The notes: generated by a model from the letters alone, not told the origin. DNA of 8,791 nt from CAZTAO01 sp964611645 (GCA_964611645.1 CAZTAO010000106.1:1-8791), one strand, 5' to 3'. Shown: positions 1-8,347, numbered from the stretch's first letter. Made by a program: numbers and translations.

Positions 1-1714
1 TGTCGCTGAAGCAGATGTCCACGCCGTCTCTATGCAGGAGAGCGTCCCCGCAGTCCGTGTAGCATATGGGACTGTAGCGGTAGGAGTCGCGAGCCCGCTC
101 GGTAAGCGTTGCATCGGATTCTCTATTGTAGTCTTCTGAGGTCAGGCAGGGGTTTCGGGCAGGGCCTCCTACGGCGTCCGTTGTACCGTGCGGACCGTGG
201 TTAATGGCATAGACATAAGGCCGGACATTGAGCAAGTATAGCGGCCACTTGTCATCAGTTGGGCGATAGCCTTCGCCAAGCACAAAGCCCATCCCCATCT
301 GTTTCTGCATCACGGTAAGCCAGTTCTGCCAGATCGGACCGTTCGACGTGGAGAAATACGGCCAAACACTGGCGTGGAAGTCTTCGGCATCCACCGGTGG
401 CTGAGCAACCGTGAACCACGCCCGATTCTCTGCCACAATCTGTCCCCTGTCCAGCAGCGACACCTCCAGGAAACACACCGGGCTGAGGCAGTCGCGGACT
501 GGGGCGTTGATGCTCACTTTCCCAGCCGCCTTCAATCGCCCTTTGCCTATCACCCGGTCATAGGTATCTACCAGGCGATACTCCAGCGTATAGTCCCCCA
601 GCCGCTCCCCCGACAGACTGGCCTTAGCCTTGACCGTACCACCCTGGGCTACGTGCTCTGTGTCAAAGGAGATCTTTCCAACCGCCACCGGAGCAGACAG
701 CGTCACATTGAGAGTGGTCCAGTCCACGACCTTCGCTCCGTTGCGAAGAGTCACTCGCACCCAGTGCCTTCCGGCCTTGAGATGAGGAAGCCTCCAGGCT
801 GATCCGAGCTTGATGGTGGCTTTGTGCTCCAGTCTGTGGCGCAGGACGGCGGCTGAGTCGTATATCGCCACCTCCGCACTCGCACCCGGCAGCTTGTCCC
901 CCTGTACGTCCACCCGTAGAGCTCCTGGCTGTGTTTCTACTGCAATTCTGCTCGCAGGCTCCCGTTTCGCAGCCCAGATAACAGCACGACCGATGATGGA
1001 GTACAGGTCCTCATCGTCCAGGTAGGAGAAGAGTCCTTTCGGCGTCTGGGTGGACAGTGCCACCGCTCGCCCACCCTCGGGAGCAGCACAAGCCTTTATG
1101 CTCTCGAACCGATAGCGAGACTCCTCCGGCACACAGGAAAGCAGTGCCGATGCCGCCGCGGAATCAGGGGTAAAGGATGCCAAATCTTTGGGGAGAGCGG
1201 CGCCTTCCTCCAGGTTCCAGAAGACCAACCCTACACCCGCCTTGGCCAGATCAGTGATCTGCTGGAGCAAATCCGCCGGCAGCAGGCTCCAGGCGAAGTC
1301 GTAGACGACGATCACTTCCGGCTTCCACGCGAGACCCTGGCTCAGCGATTCGCGCACTTCCTCCACGCTGTCGCCCGGCAGCCCGTACATATATGCCTTG
1401 GACAGCCCTGCAAGCTCCCGCCGCCTGGAAACCAGAGCGTGTTTCTCACGAATCTCGAAGCGCTGGCACACCTCGACGGTTGACCTGGCAGAATACCTGG
1501 GGCAGATGAAGAGCACTCGCGTCGGTCCTTTGGCGTAGGGAAGCGCTGTCGGAATATGAGGTGTCATCACATCGCGGGTGATGTTGGTGGCAAACTCGGC
1601 TTCCGTGGGGTCGTCCCAGCCCCGCCGGGGATAGGTCTTCCCATCAAAGTCCACGCTTTGGGCCAGGACACAGCACGGTATCAGCAGCAGCACGATCACA
1701 GCCAACCAGCGCAT
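1..1714 (-). CDS. Exported GH42-like glycoside hydrolase homologue, copy B (partial, C-terminus beyond left edge)
   Basis: Partial gene of 571 residues that runs off the left edge without a stop. It starts with a signal peptide (MRWLAVIVLLL..., likely cut after VLA at about residue 18), so the product is exported. Residues about 64-250 form an alpha/beta domain (TRVLFICPRYSAR; YDFAWSLLPAD), followed by beta-rich segments to about 440 and the start of a GH42-like barrel. It is a paralogue of the gene at 3842-7540: in one ungapped block beginning TPHIPTALPY, 40 of 49 residues are identical. The window ends just after the motif YTDCGDALLHRDG (from residue 552), where GH42 enzymes normally carry the acid/base Asn-Glu; that pair is absent. 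By comparison with copy A, a little under half of the gene is present. The ATG overlaps the upstream TGA by one base (TGATG), implying translational coupling; an in-frame GTG directly before it is an alternative start. Substrate unknown. Confidence 0.85.
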   Translation of the reverse strand, partial: MRWLAVIVLLLIPCCVLAQSVDFDGKTYPRRGWDDPTEAEFATNITRDVMTPHIPTALPYAKGPTRVLFICPRYSARSTVEVCQRFEIREKHALVSRRRELAGLSKAYMYGLPGDSVEEVRESLSQGLAWKPEVIVVYDFAWSLLPADLLQQITDLAKAGVGLVFWNLEEGAALPKDLASFTPDSAAASALLSCVPEESRYRFESIKACAAPEGGRAVALSTQTPKGLFSYLDDEDLYSIIGRAVIWAAKREPASRIAVETQPGALRVDVQGDKLPGASAEVAIYDSAAVLRHRLEHKATIKLGSAWRLPHLKAGRHWVRVTLRNGAKVVDWTTLNVTLSAPVAVGKISFDTEHVAQGGTVKAKASLSGERLGDYTLEYRLVDTYDRVIGKGRLKAAGKVSINAPVRDCLSPVCFLEVSLLDRGQIVAENRAWFTVAQPPVDAEDFHASVWPYFSTSNGPIWQNWLTVMQKQMGMGFVLGEGYRPTDDKWPLYLLNVRPYVYAINHGPHGTTDAVGGPARNPCLTSEDYNRESDATLTERARDSYRYSPICYTDCGDALLHRDGVDICFSD

Positions 1715-3810
1715 CACTCTCTCACTCTCCCGGCGCCTGCAGCGAAGACTGCCAGCCGTACGATCCCAGCGCCGCCAGCAGGTACCTCCAGGCACAGGCC
1801 ATCCTGTTCACGCCGAATATCCAGCTTCACAGGGTGAGCCGGCTCGGCGGCATTGTGGAGGACTGCGGATTGCACATCGTCCACCCCCGGCCAACACAAC
1901 CGCAGGCTCACGGTTTTCCTCTGCTCTGCATTCTCCACTTTCTGCTTTCCACGGCTCAGAGTGACCGCGAAATCGCCATCCGGCAGGGCGAAGCAGTTCG
2001 CGCACAACTCGTTGTCACTGCAAGCAATCGCGTGCGGGTGTAGAATCCATCTCCTGCCTCGTAGAATCCGGAAAAGTGGCAGATAGCGGTCGCGGACTGC
2101 CAGCAGTTCGGGCGCAACCTGCGGCGCTACGCAGGTGGAATCGTGCAGGACGCTTGGCTGAGCACCCGCGAACAGGGCAACGCCCAGGTCGTTCTCCAGT
2201 TGCTCGACCGTCCACGGCCCTTTCCCAAACAGTAGCGAGAGCGGCTTCTCAAGGCTCAAGTAGAGCAGCGAGCCAAGCCACTCCGAGCTGACTTCAGCCA
2301 TCAATCCATCCACGTAACGCGCAACCTCAAGGGTGTTGGTGCCGTTCGACCAGACCACTTTCCCGTGCCGGTGAACAATATCGCAGATCCTGCGGGCGGC
2401 ATCCTGAACCGCAAAACCAAGCATCGCCACCGATCTGTCGCCCCTCGCGCTGACGCCGTCATCGTGCGCGAAGTCGAACTGGTTGTAGTGCAGTTCGTCG
2501 AGGAAGATGCCATCGATCTCCGGGAATACCTCCAACTGCCGCCGGGTCATCGCGTCCAGATGTTTGCCCCACGCTGTGTCAGAGGCGGGGTTGAACGGGG
2601 CGGTGCGGTGGTAGTCGCGAAACAGTGGCGTGCCTTCAGCGCTCGTGGCCAGGCTGCCGGGGTAGCTTTCTGTAGTGTCTATGCTGGCGATTACCGGGTT
2701 AGAGTAGAGCAAGACCCCCACACCCTTTGCGCGGACGCGGGCGATGTAGTCGTTGAGCATCTGCCTGGTTATGGTCTCTTCTTTCCATATACTCTTGTCC
2801 GGGACCATGTAGCGCAGCCAGCGAAACTCAGTGCGGCTCAGTCTCTCCAGGTCAAAATGCTCCAGCCTCCAGTGCCTGACCCAACTCGGCCACGATTCCT
2901 CCTCCGGCGCGTACTCTCCGAACCTGCTGAAAACCCGCGCGTGGATCGATAGCCACGAGAGACTCTGCTGATCCACAAGCCTGTCCACGCCATCACCGTG
3001 GATAATCGGCGCGGATGCGGCCGGGCCATCCATTGTTTGGACGGACGGTTCGTGGACTCTGAAGTAGTCGGGATGCAAATCGCGGACCACCCTCAGCGCA
3101 TCCCGCCAGCAGCCTCGGATGGGGGCAAGAAGCATCTTGGCATTGGTTGTCTGTCCGGCAACGAGCCGAAGGTGGGTCCACCGAACCACCAACGAGATAT
3201 CCGGCTGCTCGCGCACGAAAAAGAACTCCATTCGGGGCTTGGCCACAGCCGCCGGCTGGACTATCGCTATCCCCGCATCCGTCACCGGATCGTAGGAACT
3301 CACCAACGGCAGCACAGAGCAGTGGAAGGATTCCTCGTTCCACATATCGGGACTGTAGACCACCATCATGTGGTCGTTACCTGTCCCCGGGGCCATGGGA
3401 CACCTGGCGTGTGCGGTGAACCCGTGGCTGTCCGGCCCGAACACGGGAACCACAAAGTGCAGGTGTATTTCCCGGACATCGGCGCGACCGGTAGATACCT
3501 CGACTGACCACTCCACCCCGTCCTCGACCGAAGACCACTTCTGAACGACGACGATATCGGCGGCTTCGTCAGTCTGCCTCAGAACTACGCTTTCGCCCTG
3601 TTGCTCGAACTCTGCCGGAGTCTCTCCCGGCTTGAAGTGGAACTTGCCGGTGGTGCGGTCCTCCACCGCCAGATAGCCCTGTCTCCCAACCAGGATAGAG
3701 TGGCCTCGGACAGACAGCGAGGCAATTGTGGCCGTGCGAGTATCTATTCCGATCCTGAGGTCGCCATTCCCCAATTTTGCAAGCGATGTATCCAGGCTGC
3801 TGTGCTGCAT
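1714..3810 (-). CDS. Putative cytoplasmic glycoside-hydrolase-type (beta/alpha)8-barrel protein of unrecognised family
   Basis: A 698-residue protein with no signal peptide or membrane segment, so probably cytoplasmic. Three regions can be seen: an N-terminal beta-sandwich-like region (about 10-230), a likely alpha/beta barrel (about 285-580) and a C-terminal beta-rich region (about 590-690). This order recalls GH31/GH36-type alpha-glycosidases. Within the barrel, DGIFLDELHY (433-442) resembles a barrel-strand end with a catalytic acid; D438 or E439 is the candidate. VWSNGTNT (487-494) and DGLMAEVSSEWLG (501-513) look like later strand ends, with E506 a possible partner. I cannot assign a CAZy family, and a role in breaking down oligosaccharides imported after action of the exported neighbours is inference. 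The start chosen is ATG at 3810; the TTG directly before it is in frame and better spaced from the purine-rich AGAAGGGGA, so it may be used instead. The gene lies 31 bases after copy A and its stop overlaps the start of copy B. Confidence 0.85.
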   Translation of the reverse strand: MQHSSLDTSLAKLGNGDLRIGIDTRTATIASLSVRGHSILVGRQGYLAVEDRTTGKFHFKPGETPAEFEQQGESVVLRQTDEAADIVVVQKWSSVEDGVEWSVEVSTGRADVREIHLHFVVPVFGPDSHGFTAHARCPMAPGTGNDHMMVVYSPDMWNEESFHCSVLPLVSSYDPVTDAGIAIVQPAAVAKPRMEFFFVREQPDISLVVRWTHLRLVAGQTTNAKMLLAPIRGCWRDALRVVRDLHPDYFRVHEPSVQTMDGPAASAPIIHGDGVDRLVDQQSLSWLSIHARVFSRFGEYAPEEESWPSWVRHWRLEHFDLERLSRTEFRWLRYMVPDKSIWKEETITRQMLNDYIARVRAKGVGVLLYSNPVIASIDTTESYPGSLATSAEGTPLFRDYHRTAPFNPASDTAWGKHLDAMTRRQLEVFPEIDGIFLDELHYNQFDFAHDDGVSARGDRSVAMLGFAVQDAARRICDIVHRHGKVVWSNGTNTLEVARYVDGLMAEVSSEWLGSLLYLSLEKPLSLLFGKGPWTVEQLENDLGVALFAGAQPSVLHDSTCVAPQVAPELLAVRDRYLPLFRILRGRRWILHPHAIACSDNELCANCFALPDGDFAVTLSRGKQKVENAEQRKTVSLRLCWPGVDDVQSAVLHNAAEPAHPVKLDIRREQDGLCLEVPAGGAGIVRLAVFAAGAGRVRE

Positions 3811-3841
3811 CAACTCTTAGTCCCCTTCTACTATGCCGGCC

Positions 3842-6800
3842 TTATCTGGACTGGACACGGAAGCGAGTCTGGCCTGCAATAGCGGTAGCAGCATCCCGCG
3901 CCGTTAGCTTCCACTCGCCAGCAGGATCAGACAACGCCAGAGGTAGCCGATAGGTTCCGGTTCCATTCTCTATCATCACGTTCTGAGAATACTCCGGGCG
4001 CGCATGCCCCTTCGCATCCTTTACCTCGACGTGCAGCACGTGAGTTCCCGGCTTGTCCGTGTCGGTAGTCACCTGCAGGGAAAAGCTCTTTACATTTCCT
4101 ACACCTTGTGTTGTCTCAACTGCTCTTACCGACTTGACCCGATACGGCAGCAAAGCGTATAGCTGTGCTTCTGCGGTAACTATTGTCGTGCTGATCTTGC
4201 GACGACGGCCGAGGTAGCGACCGGCGCGCGAATCGTACACGTGAGCCGTACGGCCGAAGTCTACCTCAGCCTTGCAAGGAGCCTGATTGAGGATGGGCAC
4301 GGGTTCGGAATAGAACATCCGATGGTCCCGCAGAATGCCCACATATTCGTTGTTGCCGTGAGTGAAGCGTACAATCTCCGTAACCGGCACCTCGGTTCCA
4401 TCCGCATTTGCCTGCGCCCTCGGCCTGATGCCCGCTGCTTCAAGGATTGCCCGAATCGGCTGCAGCAGCGGCTGTTGAGCGCCCTTTGTCCGAAGCGCCA
4501 CGTAGCGTCGGGGGTAGAAGTTGAGCAGTATCGCCTGGCCCTTTTCATACTGGTTGCTGAGCAGTACCGGCGCCTCTCCGGCCTGCGCCAGCGATCTGGC
4601 GGAGGTGGCCTTGACTTGGTGGTCCACCGGCATCTCGGGCAGTTTGCCATTTCCCGCGGCGAGCACGGGTACTTGGGACTTCAGCGGCTCAGGGAATCCG
4701 CTGGAACGCTTGATGCCAAACAAATCGTCCAATTGGCCTCGGCCCAGCAGGCGACCATGCCCATCGAAGATCCCGGGCCGAAGGTCAGCCAGCACAACTC
4801 CTCCGGAAGCTGTGAACCGCCGAATAGCCTCCGACACTTCGGATGAAAACGCCTGAGCATAGGGCAGCACAAGGACCCGGAACCCCTGTTCCCTAAGCCG
4901 CCCCCTAGCTACCTGCTCCGGGGTCACGTAGTCATACTGGAACCCAAGATCGGTGAAGATGCGGGACATGGCCTCGTTGGCGGCGACGTATTCCACCCAC
5001 GGGCTGGAGAAAACGTCGCTGGGCGGCGCGTCGATCCCTGGCGCCGCGGCAAACTCAGCCAGGGGCATGCCGCGAGTCAGCGTAGCGGCATGAACGCTGG
5101 CCGGGCTGTACAAGAACGCGATGCCGTCGTTTTCTCGACGAGCCGACAGCAGTAGCTTGCCAATCCCCGACTGGACTTCACGTAGCTGCTTCGCCTGTTC
5201 AGCCATCACCGGGAAAGGTCGCAGGTCCGGTGCGAACATCGGGCAAAGGTCCCCCGATCCGGCATATTCGGCGAAGAAGAGCTGCATGTTGAAGCCGCCG
5301 AACAGGAGCCACCACGCGGTTGCCGAGGCATACTGCGGTGTCCGGTAGTGAGGGTATCCGCCACCTACCCAGCAGCCAAGCATAGTGTCCGGACGAGCAA
5401 GCGACCGCGCCACCTGGAGGGTATATTCATTGGCGTAAGGTCCGAGCACACCCATGAAACTAAGCATCTTGGAGAAGTCAAAGCCGCCGAAACTGCCGCC
5501 GTAGTCGCAGAGCGCATCCAGCCCTACTCTGGCGCCAGGGTCCACAGCCTGTATCACTTCCTGATCACGCTTGTGACGACCAGCCCACACACTCTCCATG
5601 TGCATCCGGTGCTCCACCCAACGGGCATACTGGCCGGGACTAGGCTCGGGCTTGCTGGAATCTGTCTTCCACGCCTCCAGTTCCGCCAGTGTGATCGGAA
5701 CAATCTCTGCCCAATCCCTGTAGCCGGTCTCCCAACTCGTGTTGAGGTCGTCCAGAGAGTGATAGCGAGTTTTCAGGTACTCGCGGAAGTGCTGGAGGCA
5801 TGTATCGCTGAAGCACACATCCGTGCCATCCCGGTGCAGTCGGGCATCGCCGCAGTCGGTGTAACCCATCGGGCTAAAGCGGACAGAGTTCTCCGTGTGT
5901 TGAGTAAGCAGGCGATCCGACTCCCTGGAATACTCCTCGGAAGTCAGGCACGGTACCCTCGCAGGCCCACCGTTGACTTGCGCCGCCCCGGCCTGGTTTC
6001 CGTGGTTGATCGCATAGACGTACGGCCGGACGTTCAGGACAGGCTTCGGCCAGAGTCTCTCAGAGAGCGGGGAGCCATCGGTCATTGCGAAGTTTATGCC
6101 CATCTGCTTCTGCATCGTCGTGAGACTGTTCTGCCAGATGCTCCCGGTCCCTCCCGATGGCCACGGCATGGCGTGGAAATCATCCGCGTCAACCGGCGGC
6201 TGCGCGACTGTGAACCACGCCCGGTTCTCCGCCACCGTGCGCCCATTCCGCGTGAGCGCCACCACCATAAAGCACATCGGGCTGAGGCAGTCTCTGACTG
6301 GTGCGCTGATACCCACTTCACGAGCCGGCTTCGCCTTGCCCTCGCCAACTATTCGGTCGTAAGTGTCCATCAGACGGTATTCAAGTTCGTAATCATCAAG
6401 CCCTTCACCGGACAGGCTGACCTTCGCCCGGACTGTCCCATCTTGTGGCTCGTGTTCCCGCACAAACGTGATCTTCTCCACCCCGACGGGAGCAGAAACG
6501 TTCACAATGAGAGTTCTCCAGTCGACCACGGTCTTTCCCCGGCGAAGCGTCACCCGCGCCCAATGCTGTCCGGCTTTCAGATGTGGAAACTTCCAGACCT
6601 GCCCAAGCCTGATCCTGGCCGAGGTCTCCAACTCGTGCCGCAGAACGGCTGTGGGGTCGTAGACTGCGATGTCGGCGGTCAGGCCAGGCAACTTGTCCCC
6701 ACGAGAATCAGCGCGCAGCGCCCCGGGTTCTATCGTCACATCAAGTCTTGTCGCGGGCTCGCGCTTGGCTGCCCAAAGCATCGCCCGGCCAGCCACTGCG

Positions 6801-7540
6801 TACGAGTCCTCATCATCCAGGTAAGAGAACATCCCTTTCGCCGCTTGAGTAGAGAATGCAGCAACCCGCCCTGCTTGCGGAGAAGAGAACGCTTTGAGCA
6901 TATCAAAGCAGTACCGGGATTCCTCCGGAATACACGAGAGTATCGAGGCTGCAGCTTCAGCATCAGCTACAAATGACGACATGGACTTCGGGAGCGCGTT
7001 GCCCTCTTCGAGATTCCAGAAGACCATCCCGACCCCCGAGTTCGCCATATCGGCGATCCGCGCAAGCACATCCGCCGGCAAGAGGCTCCACGCGAAATCG
7101 TAAATAACTATCACGTCCGGCTTCCATGCCAGACCGTCTAGGAGGGTCTCCCGCACCTCCTCTAGTTTGTCCCCAGGCGAGCCGAAGAAATCCTCCCGGG
7201 GCAGGTGGGTGAGGTCACGCCGACGAGCGACCAGCGAGTGCTTCTCCTCGATATCGAACCGCTGGCACAACTCCACGGTAGGCCGGGCAGAATAACGTGG
7301 GCAGATGAAGAGGACTCTGGTGCGTCCGAGGTGATAGGGCAGGGCTGTGGGGATGTGAGGCGTGGTGATGTCGCAAGTGATGGTGGTGATGTAGCTCGCT
7401 TCCAGCGGATCGTCAAAGCCCGGCCAGGAGTAGAACTTGCCGTCGAACTGCACCCCCTGCTGCACGCCGGCAAACGCCGAACTCCCCACGATTACCAAGA
7501 GGGCCAGAGCATTCGCCAGTAGGTTTGGCCTGCAAATCAT
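3842..7540 (-). CDS. Large exported GH42-like glycoside hydrolase homologue, copy A
   Basis: A 1232-residue protein. The frame is open up to 7603, but ATG at 7540 is chosen because it follows a strong ribosome site (AAAAGGAGAAAACGAG), begins a clear signal peptide (hydrophobic 7-18, likely cut after AFA at 24) and gives an ATGA overlap with the regulator. Regions: alpha/beta domain about 73-255; beta-rich linkers to about 445; GH42-like barrel about 445-790, with a Cys-rich part (CFSDTC, 576-581) and RYHSLDDLNTSWETGYRDW (592-610), typical of GH42 beta-galactosidases; a trimerisation-like, glutamine-amidotransferase-like domain about 860-1020 (FRVLVLPYAQAF at 887); and a C-terminal Ig-like domain about 1147-1232. 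The GH42 acid/base motif Asn-Glu is replaced by YTDCGD (560-565), and no nucleophile motif like MEQSP is seen; the matching place reads MLGCWVGGGYPHY (720-732). It may have an altered mechanism, bind sugars only, or use E705 (ANEY). A beta-galactosidase label would therefore be unsafe. Confidence 0.9.
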   Translation of the reverse strand: MICRPNLLANALALLVIVGSSAFAGVQQGVQFDGKFYSWPGFDDPLEASYITTITCDITTPHIPTALPYHLGRTRVLFICPRYSARPTVELCQRFDIEEKHSLVARRRDLTHLPREDFFGSPGDKLEEVRETLLDGLAWKPDVIVIYDFAWSLLPADVLARIADMANSGVGMVFWNLEEGNALPKSMSSFVADAEAAASILSCIPEESRYCFDMLKAFSSPQAGRVAAFSTQAAKGMFSYLDDEDSYAVAGRAMLWAAKREPATRLDVTIEPGALRADSRGDKLPGLTADIAVYDPTAVLRHELETSARIRLGQVWKFPHLKAGQHWARVTLRRGKTVVDWRTLIVNVSAPVGVEKITFVREHEPQDGTVRAKVSLSGEGLDDYELEYRLMDTYDRIVGEGKAKPAREVGISAPVRDCLSPMCFMVVALTRNGRTVAENRAWFTVAQPPVDADDFHAMPWPSGGTGSIWQNSLTTMQKQMGINFAMTDGSPLSERLWPKPVLNVRPYVYAINHGNQAGAAQVNGGPARVPCLTSEEYSRESDRLLTQHTENSVRFSPMGYTDCGDARLHRDGTDVCFSDTCLQHFREYLKTRYHSLDDLNTSWETGYRDWAEIVPITLAELEAWKTDSSKPEPSPGQYARWVEHRMHMESVWAGRHKRDQEVIQAVDPGARVGLDALCDYGGSFGGFDFSKMLSFMGVLGPYANEYTLQVARSLARPDTMLGCWVGGGYPHYRTPQYASATAWWLLFGGFNMQLFFAEYAGSGDLCPMFAPDLRPFPVMAEQAKQLREVQSGIGKLLLSARRENDGIAFLYSPASVHAATLTRGMPLAEFAAAPGIDAPPSDVFSSPWVEYVAANEAMSRIFTDLGFQYDYVTPEQVARGRLREQGFRVLVLPYAQAFSSEVSEAIRRFTASGGVVLADLRPGIFDGHGRLLGRGQLDDLFGIKRSSGFPEPLKSQVPVLAAGNGKLPEMPVDHQVKATSARSLAQAGEAPVLLSNQYEKGQAILLNFYPRRYVALRTKGAQQPLLQPIRAILEAAGIRPRAQANADGTEVPVTEIVRFTHGNNEYVGILRDHRMFYSEPVPILNQAPCKAEVDFGRTAHVYDSRAGRYLGRRRKISTTIVTAEAQLYALLPYRVKSVRAVETTQGVGNVKSFSLQVTTDTDKPGTHVLHVEVKDAKGHARPEYSQNVMIENGTGTYRLPLALSDPAGEWKLTARDAATAIAGQTRFRVQSR

Positions 7541-8253
7541 CTCGTTTTCTCCTTTTCGGATATCTCCATAAAAGCTTGCCGCACTGCTGATTTCATGCCG
7601 CATATGAACTCCCGCATAGTGCGCTCCGACTTGTCTGGGTCATGCGCGGCAATGGCCTCTACTATCGGCAAGAACTCCAGCCGCACATCACGACCGACCG
7701 GCAGCCCTGCCAGTATCATCCGACCGAGAACGCTATCTTGCGTTGAAAGCAGCGAGAGGTCCTGGCTTTCCCAGATGGCAAGCAGCCTGGCGTTCCCGCA
7801 GTTGGCAAGCAAGTACTTGTGGAACCGGAGGGCAAGGCGCACTCTCTCCTCGTCACTGCATTCCAAAACCGCCGCCTCGTACTGTCTCGCGATGTCCCGA
7901 AGGCCGTCGATTTGCCAACCGGTCATGTATTTTGCCGCGAGCCTGGCCGCCATCCCCTCGATTGCTTCGCGGATCTCATAGTGGGCGATGACGTCCTCCG
8001 GTGACATTTCCTCGATGAAACGCACGGTCATGCTGCGCCCGGCGCCGGGGTTCGCCACGAAACCCTCGCTCTCCAGCCTCTTCAGGGCTTCTCGCACCGG
8101 CACGCGGCTCAGGTTCAACTCCTTGGCTATTCGTGATTCAACCAGCCGCTCCCCAGGCGCGTACCCGCCCGTAATCAGCTTGCTTCTCAGAAAGCAATAC
8201 GCGGTATCAGATTTCGCGCTTCCGCTAGATTCGTTCATCCCGTGGAGCCACAC
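7537..8253 (-). CDS. GntR-family transcriptional regulator, FadR/FCD subfamily
   Basis: A 238-residue DNA-binding regulator. Residues about 14-78 are a GntR winged helix: GGYAPGERLVESRIAKELNL, then SRVPVREALKRLESEGFV (recognition helix, 49-66) and a wing around NPGAGRSM. Residues about 86-230 are an all-helical FCD ligand-binding domain (YEIREAIEGMAARLAAKY at 92-109; FHKYLLANCGNARLL at 144-158). FCD proteins usually bind a metal and a small acid or sugar acid through Asp and three His. Only H145 is obvious here: the Asp four residues earlier is A141, and the two later His positions read F194 and F216. Start: GTG at 8253 follows a weak GTGAGA; ATG at 8238 (MNESSG...) is an alternative with no better ribosome site. 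It is the first gene after the promoter, and its stop overlaps the copy A start (ATGA), so it probably controls its own operon. Effector unknown. Confidence 0.93.
   Translation of the reverse strand: MWLHGMNESSGSAKSDTAYCFLRSKLITGGYAPGERLVESRIAKELNLSRVPVREALKRLESEGFVANPGAGRSMTVRFIEEMSPEDVIAHYEIREAIEGMAARLAAKYMTGWQIDGLRDIARQYEAAVLECSDEERVRLALRFHKYLLANCGNARLLAIWESQDLSLLSTQDSVLGRMILAGLPVGRDVRLEFLPIVEAIAAHDPDKSERTMREFICGMKSAVRQAFMEISEKEKTR
7542..7557 (-). promoter_or_regulatory. Ribosome binding site that fixes the copy A start
   Basis: The minus strand reads AAAAGGAGAAAACGAG directly before ATG at 7540, an almost ideal AGGAG at normal spacing. It lies inside the end of the regulator gene, where it encodes part of the Glu/Lys-rich tail (SEKEKTR). 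This supports a start at 7540 over the longer open frame to 7603 and allows strong translation of copy A although it overlaps the regulator stop. Confidence 0.8.
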
Positions 8254-8328
8254 TTTCTCACGTCTACTTCGGCGGTTGTTGCACTACAAGGACACTAACC
8301 TTCTATCCTGGCTTCATCCGGAAGATTA

Positions 8329-8338
8329 TGGTATACCA
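8329..8338. promoter_or_regulatory. Operator site 3 (UxuR/ExuR-like palindrome)
   Basis: TGGTATACCA is a perfect 10-base palindrome matching the core of the operator known for the hexuronate regulators UxuR and ExuR (TTGGTATACCAA), which are also GntR/FCD proteins. On the minus strand it reads TTGGTATACCAT, one base short of that 12-mer. It lies in the predicted leader, some 24-33 bases after the start point. The resemblance suggests a related binding mode and does not prove that a uronate is the effector. Confidence 0.65.
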
Positions 8339-8347
8339 ACACACTAT

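Noticed and set aside
2365..2952. Plus-strand open frame of 195 codons antisense to the barrel protein
   Set aside because: No ribosome site or recognisable motif; composition is that of an antisense shadow, and the minus-strand gene in this place has clear domain structure.
5348..6976. Plus-strand open frame of 542 codons antisense to copy A
   Set aside because: It lies entirely opposite a well-supported gene with signal peptide, ribosome site and paralogue. Its translation is rich in Arg, His and Pro without domain pattern, as expected from a shadow of a GC-rich gene.
7541..7603. Longer start for copy A at 7603
   Set aside because: The extra 21 residues would put a charged stretch in front of the signal peptide and ignore the strong AAGGAG site before 7540.
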